From contig NZ_CAMLOV010000059.1 of assembly GCF_946481715.1 (NCBI RefSeq), forward strand, positions 1 through 28,929: DNA of 28,929 bases, read 5' to 3'. The translations under genes and the position numbers were made by a program. Within the stretch, counting starts at the first letter, position 1, and each line of letters opens with the position of its first letter. Below the pieces are notes generated by a model. That model did not search any database, had not been told where the DNA came from, and was given only the letters and a program-made list of their open reading frames with translations. The DNA comes from an uncultured Mucilaginibacter sp. Its GTDB lineage: Bacteria > Bacteroidota > Bacteroidia > Sphingobacteriales > Sphingobacteriaceae. Positions 22,379 to 28,929 of the stretch are shown one piece after another.

Positions 22379-23566
22379 ATGACATATAAAAAATTCTTTT
22401 CATTGGCTTTCGGCGGACTATTGTTCCTGTCATTAGCCTTACCTGCCGATGCACAACGCAGAGGCGGCGGCGGTGGTGGCGGCGGCCGTTCATCAGGTGG
22501 TGGCGGCGGTTTTAGCCGTGGTGGCGGTGGTGGCTTTAGCCGTCCATCCGGCGGTGGCGGCGGTTTTAGTCGCCCATCAGGCGGTGGTGGTTTCAACCGT
22601 CCATCAGGTGGTGGTGGTTTTAACCGTCCTTCAGGCGGCGGTGGTTTCAGCCGGCCAAACAGCGTAGGCGTAGCTCCGCAACGTGGTGGTGGCTTTTCGC
22701 AAGGCGGTGGCTTTAGCCGCGGTCCGCGTGTAAACGGTAGCGGTACTTTTAACCGTGGTGGGTCTTACGGTGGCTTTAGCCGTCCGCAAGGCGGGTTTAA
22801 CCGTGGCGGCTTTAACAGGCCGGGCGGTACATCGGCTTACCGTGGCGGCAATTATGGCCGTGGCACATACGGCCGTGGCGGCAACTATGGCGGCCGGGGT
22901 GTGTACGCTTATCGCGGCGGTACTTACCGTGGCGGCGTATACAGGGGTGGCAGCTGGGGCCGTTATTATGGTGGCCCGCGCTATTTTAACCGTGGTTTTT
23001 ATAATTACCGTGGTTACTACAACTCTTACTACCTGCCACGTATCGGCTTTAGCATAGGCGTGTTGCCATTTGGTTATTACCCATTTTATTGGGGCGATTA
23101 CCAGTATTACTACAGCGACGGGCTTTACTACCGCCAGTACAATAACCAATATACCGTTGTTGAACCGCCAATTGGCGCACAGGTAAACGCACTGCCATCG
23201 GGCGCAGAAGCTATTACTATCAACGGCGAACAATATTACGAAAGCAATGGTGTTTACTACCGCCCTTACACAAAGGATGATGGCACTGTAGTTTACGAAG
23301 TTGCCGGCAAAGACGGACAACTGGATACTGCCGAAGGACAACAAGACGACCAATCCTATTCATCTACAGACAATGCACCATTAAAAGTTGGCGATGTGGT
23401 TGACCAGCTGCCGGAAGATAGCCGCAAAATAAAAGTAAACGGCGAAAAACTTTACGTAGCCCCGGATGGCACTTACTTCCAGGAAGCGCTTGACGAGGAT
23501 AACAACAAAGTTTATAAAGTTGTGGGCCTGCCAACAGATGAGCAGCCCGGCGACGACCAGCAATAA
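22379..23566 (+). CDS. Secreted glycine-rich protein with DUF6515-type C-terminal repeats
   Basis: 395 aa. Signal peptide MTYKKFFSLAFGGLLFLSLA with cleavage after LPADA. Residues about 27-200 are Gly/Arg/Ser/Phe/Tyr-rich, including near-identical FSRPSGGGG or FNRPSGGGG units at about 45-93 and later GGNYGRG/GGTYRGG motifs, so disordered and probably envelope-exposed. A hydrophobic stretch, GFSIGVLPFGYYPFYWGDYQ (about 223-242), follows. The C-terminal part has two related modules of about 47 residues, PIGAQVNALPSGAEAITING... (264-310) and KVGDVVDQLPEDSRKIKVNG... (336-383), each with a Y-x-x-x-G-x-Y-Y/F pattern. These match the family I know as DUF6515, common in Sphingobacteriaceae with no assigned function. 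A strong terminator follows. The last 35 or so codons are copied again 660 bp downstream. Confidence 0.85.
   Translation: MTYKKFFSLAFGGLLFLSLALPADAQRRGGGGGGGGRSSGGGGGFSRGGGGGFSRPSGGGGGFSRPSGGGGFNRPSGGGGFNRPSGGGGFSRPNSVGVAPQRGGGFSQGGGFSRGPRVNGSGTFNRGGSYGGFSRPQGGFNRGGFNRPGGTSAYRGGNYGRGTYGRGGNYGGRGVYAYRGGTYRGGVYRGGSWGRYYGGPRYFNRGFYNYRGYYNSYYLPRIGFSIGVLPFGYYPFYWGDYQYYYSDGLYYRQYNNQYTVVEPPIGAQVNALPSGAEAITINGEQYYESNGVYYRPYTKDDGTVVYEVAGKDGQLDTAEGQQDDQSYSSTDNAPLKVGDVVDQLPEDSRKIKVNGEKLYVAPDGTYFQEALDEDNNKVYKVVGLPTDEQPGDDQQ
22511..22657 (+). repeat. In-gene tandem repeat, 24-30-bp units encoding FSRPSGGGG
   Basis: Successive units encode FSRGGGGG, FSRPSGGGGG, FSRPSGGGG, FNRPSGGGG, FNRPSGGGG and FSRPN. 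At the DNA level adjacent units share long GGTGGTGGTTT-type runs, making copy-number slippage likely. It is coding, not a CRISPR: there are no unique spacers. Confidence 0.85.
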
Positions 23567-23588
23567 TATTTGTACTATGTTTTTACAA

Positions 23589-23619
23589 GGGTGTACCGGC
23601 TTGCGGTACACCCTTTTTT
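23589..23619 (+). terminator. Rho-independent terminator of the DUF6515-type gene
   Basis: GGGTGTACCG (23589-23598) and CGGTACACCC (23604-23613) make a perfect 10-bp stem with a 5-base loop, followed by TTTTTT. It begins 22 bases after the stop codon. A degenerate copy lies at 24249-24282. Confidence 0.95.
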
Positions 23620-23746
23620 GTTTATAGGGTTCTTGTCGTGTGATGAGTAAAATAGTAGGGTGGCACAATCACGCTTATTTATTTTAATTTTCACGAAACA
23701 TTTTCTCCTTGCGATTATTAATATCATAGCACCAATTAATAACGTT

Positions 23747-24091
23747 ATGGAAAACCATGATCACACCGCGCTTATCAACAAGTTATTGAGCTGCGTGGCT
23801 GCTTGCGAAAACTGTGCAACTGCCTGTTTAAATGAAGATGATGTAAAACCCATGGTGCGATGCGTTGCGCTGGATAGGGATTGCGCCGATATGTGTAGCC
23901 AGGCGGCACGGCTGCTGCAGCGGCAATCGGAAATAGCGCACCAGTATCTATTGCTGTGCGAGGAGATTTGCCGCATGTGCGCCGGGGAATGCCGCATGCA
24001 TGGGCACCAACATTGCCAGGACTGTGCTACCGCCTGTATAGAATGCGCCGAGGCCTGCCATGAGCATCACCAGCTGATAGAGCAGGATTAA
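23747..24091 (+). CDS. Cys-rich four-helix copper-storage-type protein (Csp/DUF326)
   Basis: 114 aa from ATG at 23747 (MENHDHTALINKLLSCVAAC). An ATG at 23660 is open, but its extra 29 residues look non-coding. The protein has 16 cysteines, mostly in CxxxC or CxxC spacing along helices: CVAACENCATAC, CVALDRDCADMC, CEEICRMCAGEC and CQDCATACIECAEAC. This is the pattern of four-helix-bundle copper storage proteins, which line the bundle core with Cu(I)-binding thiolates. No signal peptide is present, so it resembles cytosolic Csp3 forms. His-rich ends (MENHDH, HGHQHC, CHEHH) may help metal entry. It is bracketed by direct repeats of the neighbouring gene's 3' end, and the downstream copy supplies its terminator. 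Copper storage or detoxification is inferred from the family. Confidence 0.88.
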   Translation: MENHDHTALINKLLSCVAACENCATACLNEDDVKPMVRCVALDRDCADMCSQAARLLQRQSEIAHQYLLLCEEICRMCAGECRMHGHQHCQDCATACIECAEACHEHHQLIEQD

Positions 24092-24110
24092 TCAACAGAT
24101 ATCGCGCAAA

Positions 24111-24226
24111 TTTCACGATGCATGGATGGCATGCACTTTTAGGAAGTGGTTGACGAGGATAACAACAAAGTTTACAAAGTTGTGGTCCTGCCAACAGACG
24201 AGCAGCCCGGCGAGGACCAGCAATAA
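24111..24226 (+). pseudogene. Fragment of a second DUF6515-type gene 3' end
   Basis: This aligns without gaps to the 3' end of the gene at 22379-23566 with a constant offset of 660 bp. Between 23481-23590 and 24141-24250, 104 of 110 bases are identical by eye; upstream of 24141 similarity fades by about 24111. In the homologous frame it reads DGMHF-stop-EVVDEDNNKVYKVV...GEDQQ-stop: a CAG codon has become TAG, and there is no start. It is a dead scrap of a duplicate, not a gene. Confidence 0.9.
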
Positions 24227-24248
24227 TATTTGTACTATGTTTTTACAA

Positions 24249-24282
24249 GGGGTGCACCGGACTGCGGGGGTACCCTTTTTTT
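24249..24282 (+). terminator. Degenerate duplicate terminator, now behind the copper-storage gene
   Basis: GGGTGCACCG (24250-24259) faces GGGGGTACCC (24266-24275) with a wobble and a mismatch, followed by seven T. It is the duplicated counterpart of 23589-23619 and probably still ends the transcript of the copper-storage-type gene. Confidence 0.7.
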
Positions 24283-24539
24283 GTTTTGTTTGGAGAGGCG
24301 ATGTATACCGAACTATCCTGGCTCCCTTGCCATCAACTTTGAATAGACAGAAGGGGCAGTAATGGATCCCGGTACGTGCCGTTTTTATTCTGAGACGGAC
24401 GGATTTTGAACCGCTTGCCAGCAAGTTTGTAATTTCTGTTGTGTTAATTCTACCATCAGTTGGCCTGCCCTCCCTACAACTCCGAACCGAACGCCCATGT
24501 TCGCTTCAGCTACAGCAAAACATATTTATCATCGCGTCA

Positions 24540-24568
24540 TTTGCGTATGTCGATATGTTGTAAATTTG
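24540..24568 (+). promoter_or_regulatory. Bacteroidota-type promoter for the AraC-permease fusion gene
   Basis: TTTG (24540-24543), 17 bases, then TAAATTTG (24561-24568), a full TAnnTTTG match. Spacing is about two bases short. The predicted start site near 24574 lies after the ATG at 24497 and just before the TTG at 24596, which favours the later start. Confidence 0.5.
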
Positions 24569-24595
24569 AAACAGCTTTTAAGAAATCTGAATTAT

Positions 24596-27500
24596 TTGAA
24601 CCCTGATATATTCCATATTAACCTGTACCTTTTGGTCGCCATGGCAACCCTATTTTCGGGGGGTACGCTTGCGTTGCTTTTAGCACTCTCCAAAAGGGAG
24701 AGCCAAAAAGCCAATTTGTTTTTAAGCACGGCGTTGGTGGTAATTGTACTAAAAACCGGCGGGCTTACTCCCATGTTTTTACCAGCGCTGGGGCCGCTGT
24801 TGTATTTTTATGTACGGCAGCTAACATCTCCAAACCTACAATTTGGCCAAAAGGAAATGCTGCATTTTTGCCCTTTGCTGGTTGCGTATTGGATGCCGGG
24901 CTGGCTGGTGATAATTTCGGTTTTCATTTATTTATACCTGTCGCACAGGTTGATACAGCATTTTTATAACCGCTTGCAGCCGGTATTAATGGATAGGCCA
25001 CGCTTTGCTTTCCGCCGGTTGAATAAGGTGTTGCACCTGCTCGCTTTCCTGTGCATAGCATGGCTATTTAACGATGCCTTTAGCTTTACCATTGCTTTTT
25101 TGCTTATTGGTGTAGCTGCCCACGTGATGCTAAAATTGGATAGCAGTACACACCTGACCACGCCAGTAACAGACAGGTACGATGCAAAGGAAAAAAGCCG
25201 TAGGCTAAAGGAAGCCGTAGCCGCAGGCCGCCTGTATGAAGATGCCGAACTGACATTGGCCACATTAGCGGTAAAACTTAATATCCACCCGCACGATTTA
25301 TCCCGTATAATTAATACGGGGCTGGAAAAAAACTTCAGCGATTTTATTAATGAGTTCAGGGTTCGCGAAATTGCACGGAAAATGCAGGACCCGACGTACG
25401 CTAAGCTCACGCTGCTGGGTATTGCCTACGAATCGGGCTTTAATTCCAAAACAACTTTTAACAGGGTTTTTAAAGAGATCACCGGCAAAACTCCGGTAGA
25501 ATACAAAAACAGCTTAAACAAAGAGGTGCCGATTGATAAGTTGGCACCCCGGTTGCAAATACTGCCGGTAATATTGCGTTCGGAAAGCCTGCAAAATCGG
25601 GCTTACGAAAATTTAAACCGCAATTACATGATCAGGAATTATTTAAAAATAGCCCTTCGCACACTGGCAAAACAAAAAGCATTATCTTTCATCAACATAT
25701 CCGGTTTGTCTGTTGGAATTGCGTGTTTCAGCCTGTTCATGCTGTATGCCATCAATGAATTTAGTTTTGATGGTTTCCACAAAAATGCAGCTAACACCTA
25801 CCTTGTTTTAGACGAAAATGGAAAGCAAAACATAAAAGCACTAGAAGGGGCCATATACACCCCTATGCCGCTGGGGCCTGCAATGAAACAGGAGTTACCG
25901 GGGGTGGAGCATTATGTTCGTTATATTCAGCCATTTGAAACGTTTGTAAAAATAAAAAATGAGGTGAGGCGGGAAAATATCGCCTATGCCGACGCCTCCT
26001 TCTTCCATGTTTTTTCTTTCAAATTCAAGTACGGGAATGCCAAATCGGCTATCAGTGGTTTGCACAGCATCGTATTAACCGAAGAAACTGCTGAAAGGCT
26101 ATTTAATAAAACCAATGCCATTGGAGAAGCATTACAGGTAAAAAGCGGTGATACGTTTGAAACCTTTACAGTTACAGCAATAACCGAAAACCCGCCATCC
26201 AATTCTTCCTTTCAATACAGCATGCTTATCAACTTTGATTGTTTTGCTAACACCGCAACGGGGAAAATGGGTGCCCAGGACTGGTGGATGACTTTATTTG
26301 TGACCATAGTTCAGCTAAAGCCCGGAAGCAATTTGGCAAATGATAACAAGCCTTTGGCCAATTTCTGGCACAGGCATTTCCCGGATGGAGGATCGGGCGG
26401 CTATAATTTGGTGCCAATCAGCGATGTGCACACCAGTCCTGCACTAATGGGCATTAAAGTTCCGCCTGTCGACCCAAAATCGATTTGGATATTGTTAAGT
26501 ATCGCTGCAGGTGTATTATTGATCGCTTGTATTAATTTCACCACGCTTTCCATAGGCCGTTCGGCAAGCCGCGCAAAAGAGGTAGGCATCCGTAAAGTTA
26601 TTGGCGGCACAAAAAAGGCCCTGGTAACGCAGTTTTTAACAGAATCATTATTGCTTACTTTTTTTTCTACGTTAATAGGCTTATCCCTTGTATACCTGCT
26701 TTTACCTTACTTCAATCAATTGTCGGGCAGGGAGCTAAGGTTCTCGTTCGTGCAATTCCCGCAGTTAACCGGCCTCATTGCCGGTTTAGTACTCATTGTT
26801 GGCCTGCTGTCCGGATGCTACCCTGCTTTAGTATTGTCGGGCTTTAACACGGTGGATGTGTTGAAGGCTAAGATCAGGTTAGGCGGTGCCAATTTTTTCA
26901 CAAAGGCATTGGTCACTTTTCAGTTTGTACTTTCCGCCACGCTTATTGTTTCTGCAATAATCATCATGCAGCAATTACGCTACATGGAAGCACGGAACCT
27001 TGGTTTTAATAAAGAGAATGTGCTTGTTGTGGAATCGTTTGGCGTAGCGGATGCAAAACGCCTTTTCCCGGTTTTTAAACAGGAACTTTCCGGGCAGCCC
27101 GGCATTTCGGGTTTTGCCAGCGTCGACAATGGCCTCGGGGAGCATGAAGGGACGGGTTTTACGGACTTTAGTTATCGCGGCAAGCCTATAAATACGAAAC
27201 AATTTCATATCGACACCGAATACATACCCACGCTGGGGATGCACATACTGGCAGGAAGAAATTTTGGCCGGGCATTTGCGTCAGATACCGTGAACGCTGT
27301 CATCATTAACGAATCGATGATGAACCAATTGGGATGGAAGCCCGAAAACAGCATCGGCCGAAAATTGGAAGGCTATGGCGAAAGAGGCTTTAAAAACCCA
27401 ACGGTGATAGGCGTTGTGCGCAATTTCAATTATGAGCCTCTTACCGATCATGTGCAACCGGCGCTGTTTCACCAGTTTGCGAGGGGCGGAAGCCTCAATT

Positions 27501-28030
27501 TTTTTTATGTACGCCTGCAGCCGGGCAATCCTTCAAAAGCTTTGGCTGCCATAAATTCAGCATGGAAAAAAATTGCGCCGGATTACCCTTTGCGATATAG
27601 CTTTCTCGACGACGATATCAACCGCTTCTATAAAGCTGAAACAAGGCTGGGTAATATTATCAGCTGGGCGGGCGGGATCGCCATTTTTCTGGGATGCCTG
27701 GGCCTGCTGGGCCTTTCGGCACTTGCCGTTACCAATCGTACCAAAGAGATCGGCATCCGCAAAGTGCTGGGTGCATCGGTTTCAACTATTATCAGCCTCA
27801 TTTCGAAAGATTTCTTAAGGCTTGTATTGATAGCTTTTGTCATTTCAACCCCGGTAACATGGTGGTTAATGAGTAATTGGCTACAGGGCTACGTGTACAG
27901 GATAAACATTGAATGGTGGGTTTTTGGAATAAGTTGCGCAGCAATTATATGCGTTGCATTATTAACGGTGTGCTTCCAGGCGATCAAAGCCGCATTGGCA
28001 AACCCGGTGAAAAGTTTGAGGACAGAATAA
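24596..28030 (+). CDS. Fusion of a membrane-anchored AraC-type regulator with a MacB/FtsX-type ABC permease
   Basis: 1144 aa from the preferred TTG start; an ATG at 24497 would give 1177, and positions here use that longer numbering. Segment 1 (about 40-213) has four or five hydrophobic helices (NLYLLVAMATLFSGGTLALL, GWLVIISVFIYLYLS). Segment 2 (about 232-340) is an AraC helix-turn-helix pair: LTLATLAVKLNIHPHDLSRI and LLGIAYESGFNSKTTFNRVF ending in GKTPVEYK. After a short linker, segment 3 begins at Met378 (MIRNYLKIALRTLAKQKALS), the usual start of a stand-alone permease. It has two periplasmic MacB-type domains (about 420-640 and 830-1040) and two FtsX cores with coupling helices EVGIRKVIGG and EIGIRKVLGA. 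The frame is open throughout. It would couple membrane transport or sensing to DNA binding in one chain. No ATPase gene is adjacent. Substrate and regulon are unknown. Confidence 0.87.
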   Translation: MNPDIFHINLYLLVAMATLFSGGTLALLLALSKRESQKANLFLSTALVVIVLKTGGLTPMFLPALGPLLYFYVRQLTSPNLQFGQKEMLHFCPLLVAYWMPGWLVIISVFIYLYLSHRLIQHFYNRLQPVLMDRPRFAFRRLNKVLHLLAFLCIAWLFNDAFSFTIAFLLIGVAAHVMLKLDSSTHLTTPVTDRYDAKEKSRRLKEAVAAGRLYEDAELTLATLAVKLNIHPHDLSRIINTGLEKNFSDFINEFRVREIARKMQDPTYAKLTLLGIAYESGFNSKTTFNRVFKEITGKTPVEYKNSLNKEVPIDKLAPRLQILPVILRSESLQNRAYENLNRNYMIRNYLKIALRTLAKQKALSFINISGLSVGIACFSLFMLYAINEFSFDGFHKNAANTYLVLDENGKQNIKALEGAIYTPMPLGPAMKQELPGVEHYVRYIQPFETFVKIKNEVRRENIAYADASFFHVFSFKFKYGNAKSAISGLHSIVLTEETAERLFNKTNAIGEALQVKSGDTFETFTVTAITENPPSNSSFQYSMLINFDCFANTATGKMGAQDWWMTLFVTIVQLKPGSNLANDNKPLANFWHRHFPDGGSGGYNLVPISDVHTSPALMGIKVPPVDPKSIWILLSIAAGVLLIACINFTTLSIGRSASRAKEVGIRKVIGGTKKALVTQFLTESLLLTFFSTLIGLSLVYLLLPYFNQLSGRELRFSFVQFPQLTGLIAGLVLIVGLLSGCYPALVLSGFNTVDVLKAKIRLGGANFFTKALVTFQFVLSATLIVSAIIIMQQLRYMEARNLGFNKENVLVVESFGVADAKRLFPVFKQELSGQPGISGFASVDNGLGEHEGTGFTDFSYRGKPINTKQFHIDTEYIPTLGMHILAGRNFGRAFASDTVNAVIINESMMNQLGWKPENSIGRKLEGYGERGFKNPTVIGVVRNFNYEPLTDHVQPALFHQFARGGSLNFFYVRLQPGNPSKALAAINSAWKKIAPDYPLRYSFLDDDINRFYKAETRLGNIISWAGGIAIFLGCLGLLGLSALAVTNRTKEIGIRKVLGASVSTIISLISKDFLRLVLIAFVISTPVTWWLMSNWLQGYVYRINIEWWVFGISCAAIICVALLTVCFQAIKAALANPVKSLRTE

Positions 28031-28111
28031 CAAACTATATATGCCGGTTTTTTAAAACATGCGCTGCCATGACTGCCCCATTTTATTCTCCCCACGCAAT
28101 GCGATGTTTGT

Positions 28112-28119
28112 TAACTTTG
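28112..28119 (+). promoter_or_regulatory. -7 box TAACTTTG directly before the methyltransferase start
   Basis: A full TAnnTTTG match ends only four bases before ATG at 28124, so transcription would begin at or next to the start codon and the mRNA would be leaderless or nearly so. No TTTG is seen at the usual -33 distance. Confidence 0.45.
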
Positions 28120-28123
28120 CCGC

Positions 28124-28929
28124 ATGATTGACGTGGTATTAAAAAAGGGGAAAGAAAAGGCCGTGCTGCACAAGCACCCCTGGGTATTTTCGGGCGCGAT
28201 AGAAAAGGTGAAGGGCAAACCGGCAAACGGCGAAATTATCCGCTTGTTGAGCAGTCAGGATGCTTTTTTGGCTTACGGTTTTTATAACGATCAATCGCGG
28301 GTAGCGGTGCGCCTGCTGGAGTGGGATGAGCAAATTGCTGTGGATGATCAATGGTTTCGTGAGAAAGTGCAAACCGCAGTCGCCGGGCGCGCCCATATCC
28401 TCGCCGATGGCAGTACCGATACCTGCCGTTTAATTTTCAGTGAATCGGACTACCTGCCGGGACTTATTGTTGATAAATATGCCGGGCATTTGGCCGTACA
28501 GGTGCTTACCAGCGGCATGCAAAACGCCATGCCGGTTATTATTGATGAACTGAACGCCCTGCTTAAACCCTTAAGCATATTTGATAAAAGCGATGCCACC
28601 TCCCGCGCTCACGAGGGGCTGGAAACTACCAACGCGCTCCTCGCCGGTACCGAACCGCCGGAACTGGTAATGGTTAAGGAAAACGGCATTAGCTATGGCA
28701 TCAACATTGCCGAAGGCCAAAAATCCGGCTTCTACTGCGACCAGCGTTATAACCGCAAACTGGTGGCAAGTTACGCCAAAGGCAAAAAGGTGTTAGATTG
28801 CTTTAGCTATACCGGCGGCTTCACCCTAAACAGCCTTCAGGAAGGCGCAGCTTCGGTAACCAGCGTAGATAGCTCGGCCCTGGCGATAGAAACCCTGGCC
28901 GAAAACATCCGCTTGAATGGGTTTGAGGG
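28124..28929 (+). CDS. Class I SAM-dependent rRNA methyltransferase, RlmI-like (partial, C-terminus off the right edge)
   Basis: 268 codons from ATG at 28124 (MIDVVLKKGKEKAVLHKHPW) stay open to the window end; homologues are about 390-400 aa, so roughly a third is missing. The N-terminal PUA domain (about 1-75) shows HKHPWVFSGAIEKVKG and AYGFYNDQSRVAVRLL. A middle EEHD-like region includes SDYLPGLIVDKYAG. Then come the family signature EGQKSGFYCDQR (about 201-212) and SAM motif I VLDCFSYTGGFTL (about 226-238), with the acidic motif II residue in SVDSSALAI. The enzyme most likely methylates a cytosine at C5 in 23S rRNA, as RlmI does at position 1962; the exact target is inferred. A TAACTTTG box sits directly upstream, so it is transcribed separately from the permease gene. 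Confidence 0.93.
   Translation, partial: MIDVVLKKGKEKAVLHKHPWVFSGAIEKVKGKPANGEIIRLLSSQDAFLAYGFYNDQSRVAVRLLEWDEQIAVDDQWFREKVQTAVAGRAHILADGSTDTCRLIFSESDYLPGLIVDKYAGHLAVQVLTSGMQNAMPVIIDELNALLKPLSIFDKSDATSRAHEGLETTNALLAGTEPPELVMVKENGISYGINIAEGQKSGFYCDQRYNRKLVASYAKGKKVLDCFSYTGGFTLNSLQEGAASVTSVDSSALAIETLAENIRLNGFE

Larger units (their letters stand above)
24227..24595. other. Intergenic stretch between the duplicated 3' end and the AraC-permease gene
   Basis: Besides the degenerate terminator and the promoter at 24540-24568, I see no supported gene. An open frame continues upstream of the TTG start to ATG at 24497, but it lacks the features of the family N-terminus. The minus-strand 103-codon frame at 24424-24113 is antisense to the pseudogene and its mirror of the terminator. 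Confidence 0.5.

Noticed and set aside
22511..22657. Regular short repeats that might suggest a CRISPR array
   Set aside because: The units are contiguous, in frame and encode FSRPSGGGG; there are no unique spacers and no cas genes.
22631..23353. 240-codon minus-strand frame opposite the glycine-rich gene
   Set aside because: It is the antisense of Gly/Tyr/Arg-rich codons, giving an artificial Ala/Val/Thr-rich product.
23660..23746. N-terminal extension of the copper-storage protein that looks like a signal peptide
   Set aside because: The stretch MAQSRLFILIFTKHFLLAII is hydrophobic, but it is AT-rich upstream sequence; the family-like protein starts at MENHDH, and the internal ATG at 23747 gives the expected length.
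23451..24290. Direct repeats as ends of an insertion sequence or integron-like element
   Set aside because: The repeats are a gene 3' end plus its terminator, no transposase or integrase lies between them, and there are no terminal inverted repeats or target duplications.
24113..24424. 103-codon minus-strand frame after the copper-storage gene
   Set aside because: It is antisense to the duplicated 3' end and terminator; a similar mirror frame (23381-23668) appears opposite the original copy, showing that it comes from the repeat and not from a gene.

Overview
The window looks like a Bacteroidota chromosome, most likely Sphingobacteriaceae (Mucilaginibacter/Pedobacter type). The grounds are a type IX secretion (T9SS) type B sorting domain, promoters of the Bacteroidota TAnnTTTG kind, starts without Shine-Dalgarno sequences, a DUF6515-type glycine-rich protein, and the ligase-associated exonuclease/ligase pair. 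The assignment comes from family recognition and motifs only; no search was run. I see no rRNA, tRNA, CRISPR array, transposase or phage gene.

Left arm (1-7236, all on the minus strand). Reading in the direction of transcription: a small secreted TPR-like protein (7236-6619), a tail-specific S41 protease (6419-4284), a MarR regulator followed by a ferredoxin reductase and a [2Fe-2S] ferredoxin (4143-2376), then a metallo-beta-lactamase-fold exonuclease (2333-1215) overlapping by ATGA an ATP-dependent DNA ligase that runs off the left edge. A 29-bp near-perfect palindrome covers the MarR start and predicted transcription start. A GC-rich palindromic repeat has become the C-terminal tail of the exonuclease.

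Middle (7486-18064). A multi-PAS membrane sensor ends just after its H-box, with no ATPase domain. Next comes a complete cyanophycin module: cyanophycin synthetase (cphA, plus strand) divergent from an ATGA-overlapping pair, cyanophycinase (cphB) and isoaspartyl peptidase. Together they would make, open and fully hydrolyse the Asp-Arg nitrogen-storage polymer. A large T9SS-exported, Ig-repeat protein follows, then a bidirectional terminator.

Right arm (18065-28929). An ammonium transporter, a small unknown exported protein, DNA polymerase IV (GTG start), a divergent thiamine-pyrophosphokinase-like protein, a small orphan ORF, a glycine-rich DUF6515-type secreted protein, and a Cys-rich four-helix copper-storage-type protein. 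The last is bracketed by two copies of the 3' end plus terminator of the DUF6515 gene; the second copy is a pseudogene scrap. A very large in-frame fusion of a membrane-anchored AraC regulator with a complete MacB/FtsX-type ABC permease follows, and the window ends inside an RlmI-like rRNA methyltransferase.

The items most worth a second look are the AraC-FtsX permease fusion, the cyanophycin cassette with its retained HxxEH primer-site motif, the PAS protein lacking a kinase ATPase domain, the MarR palindrome, and the two cases where repeats have reshaped genes (exonuclease tail; DUF6515 3'-end duplication around the copper protein).
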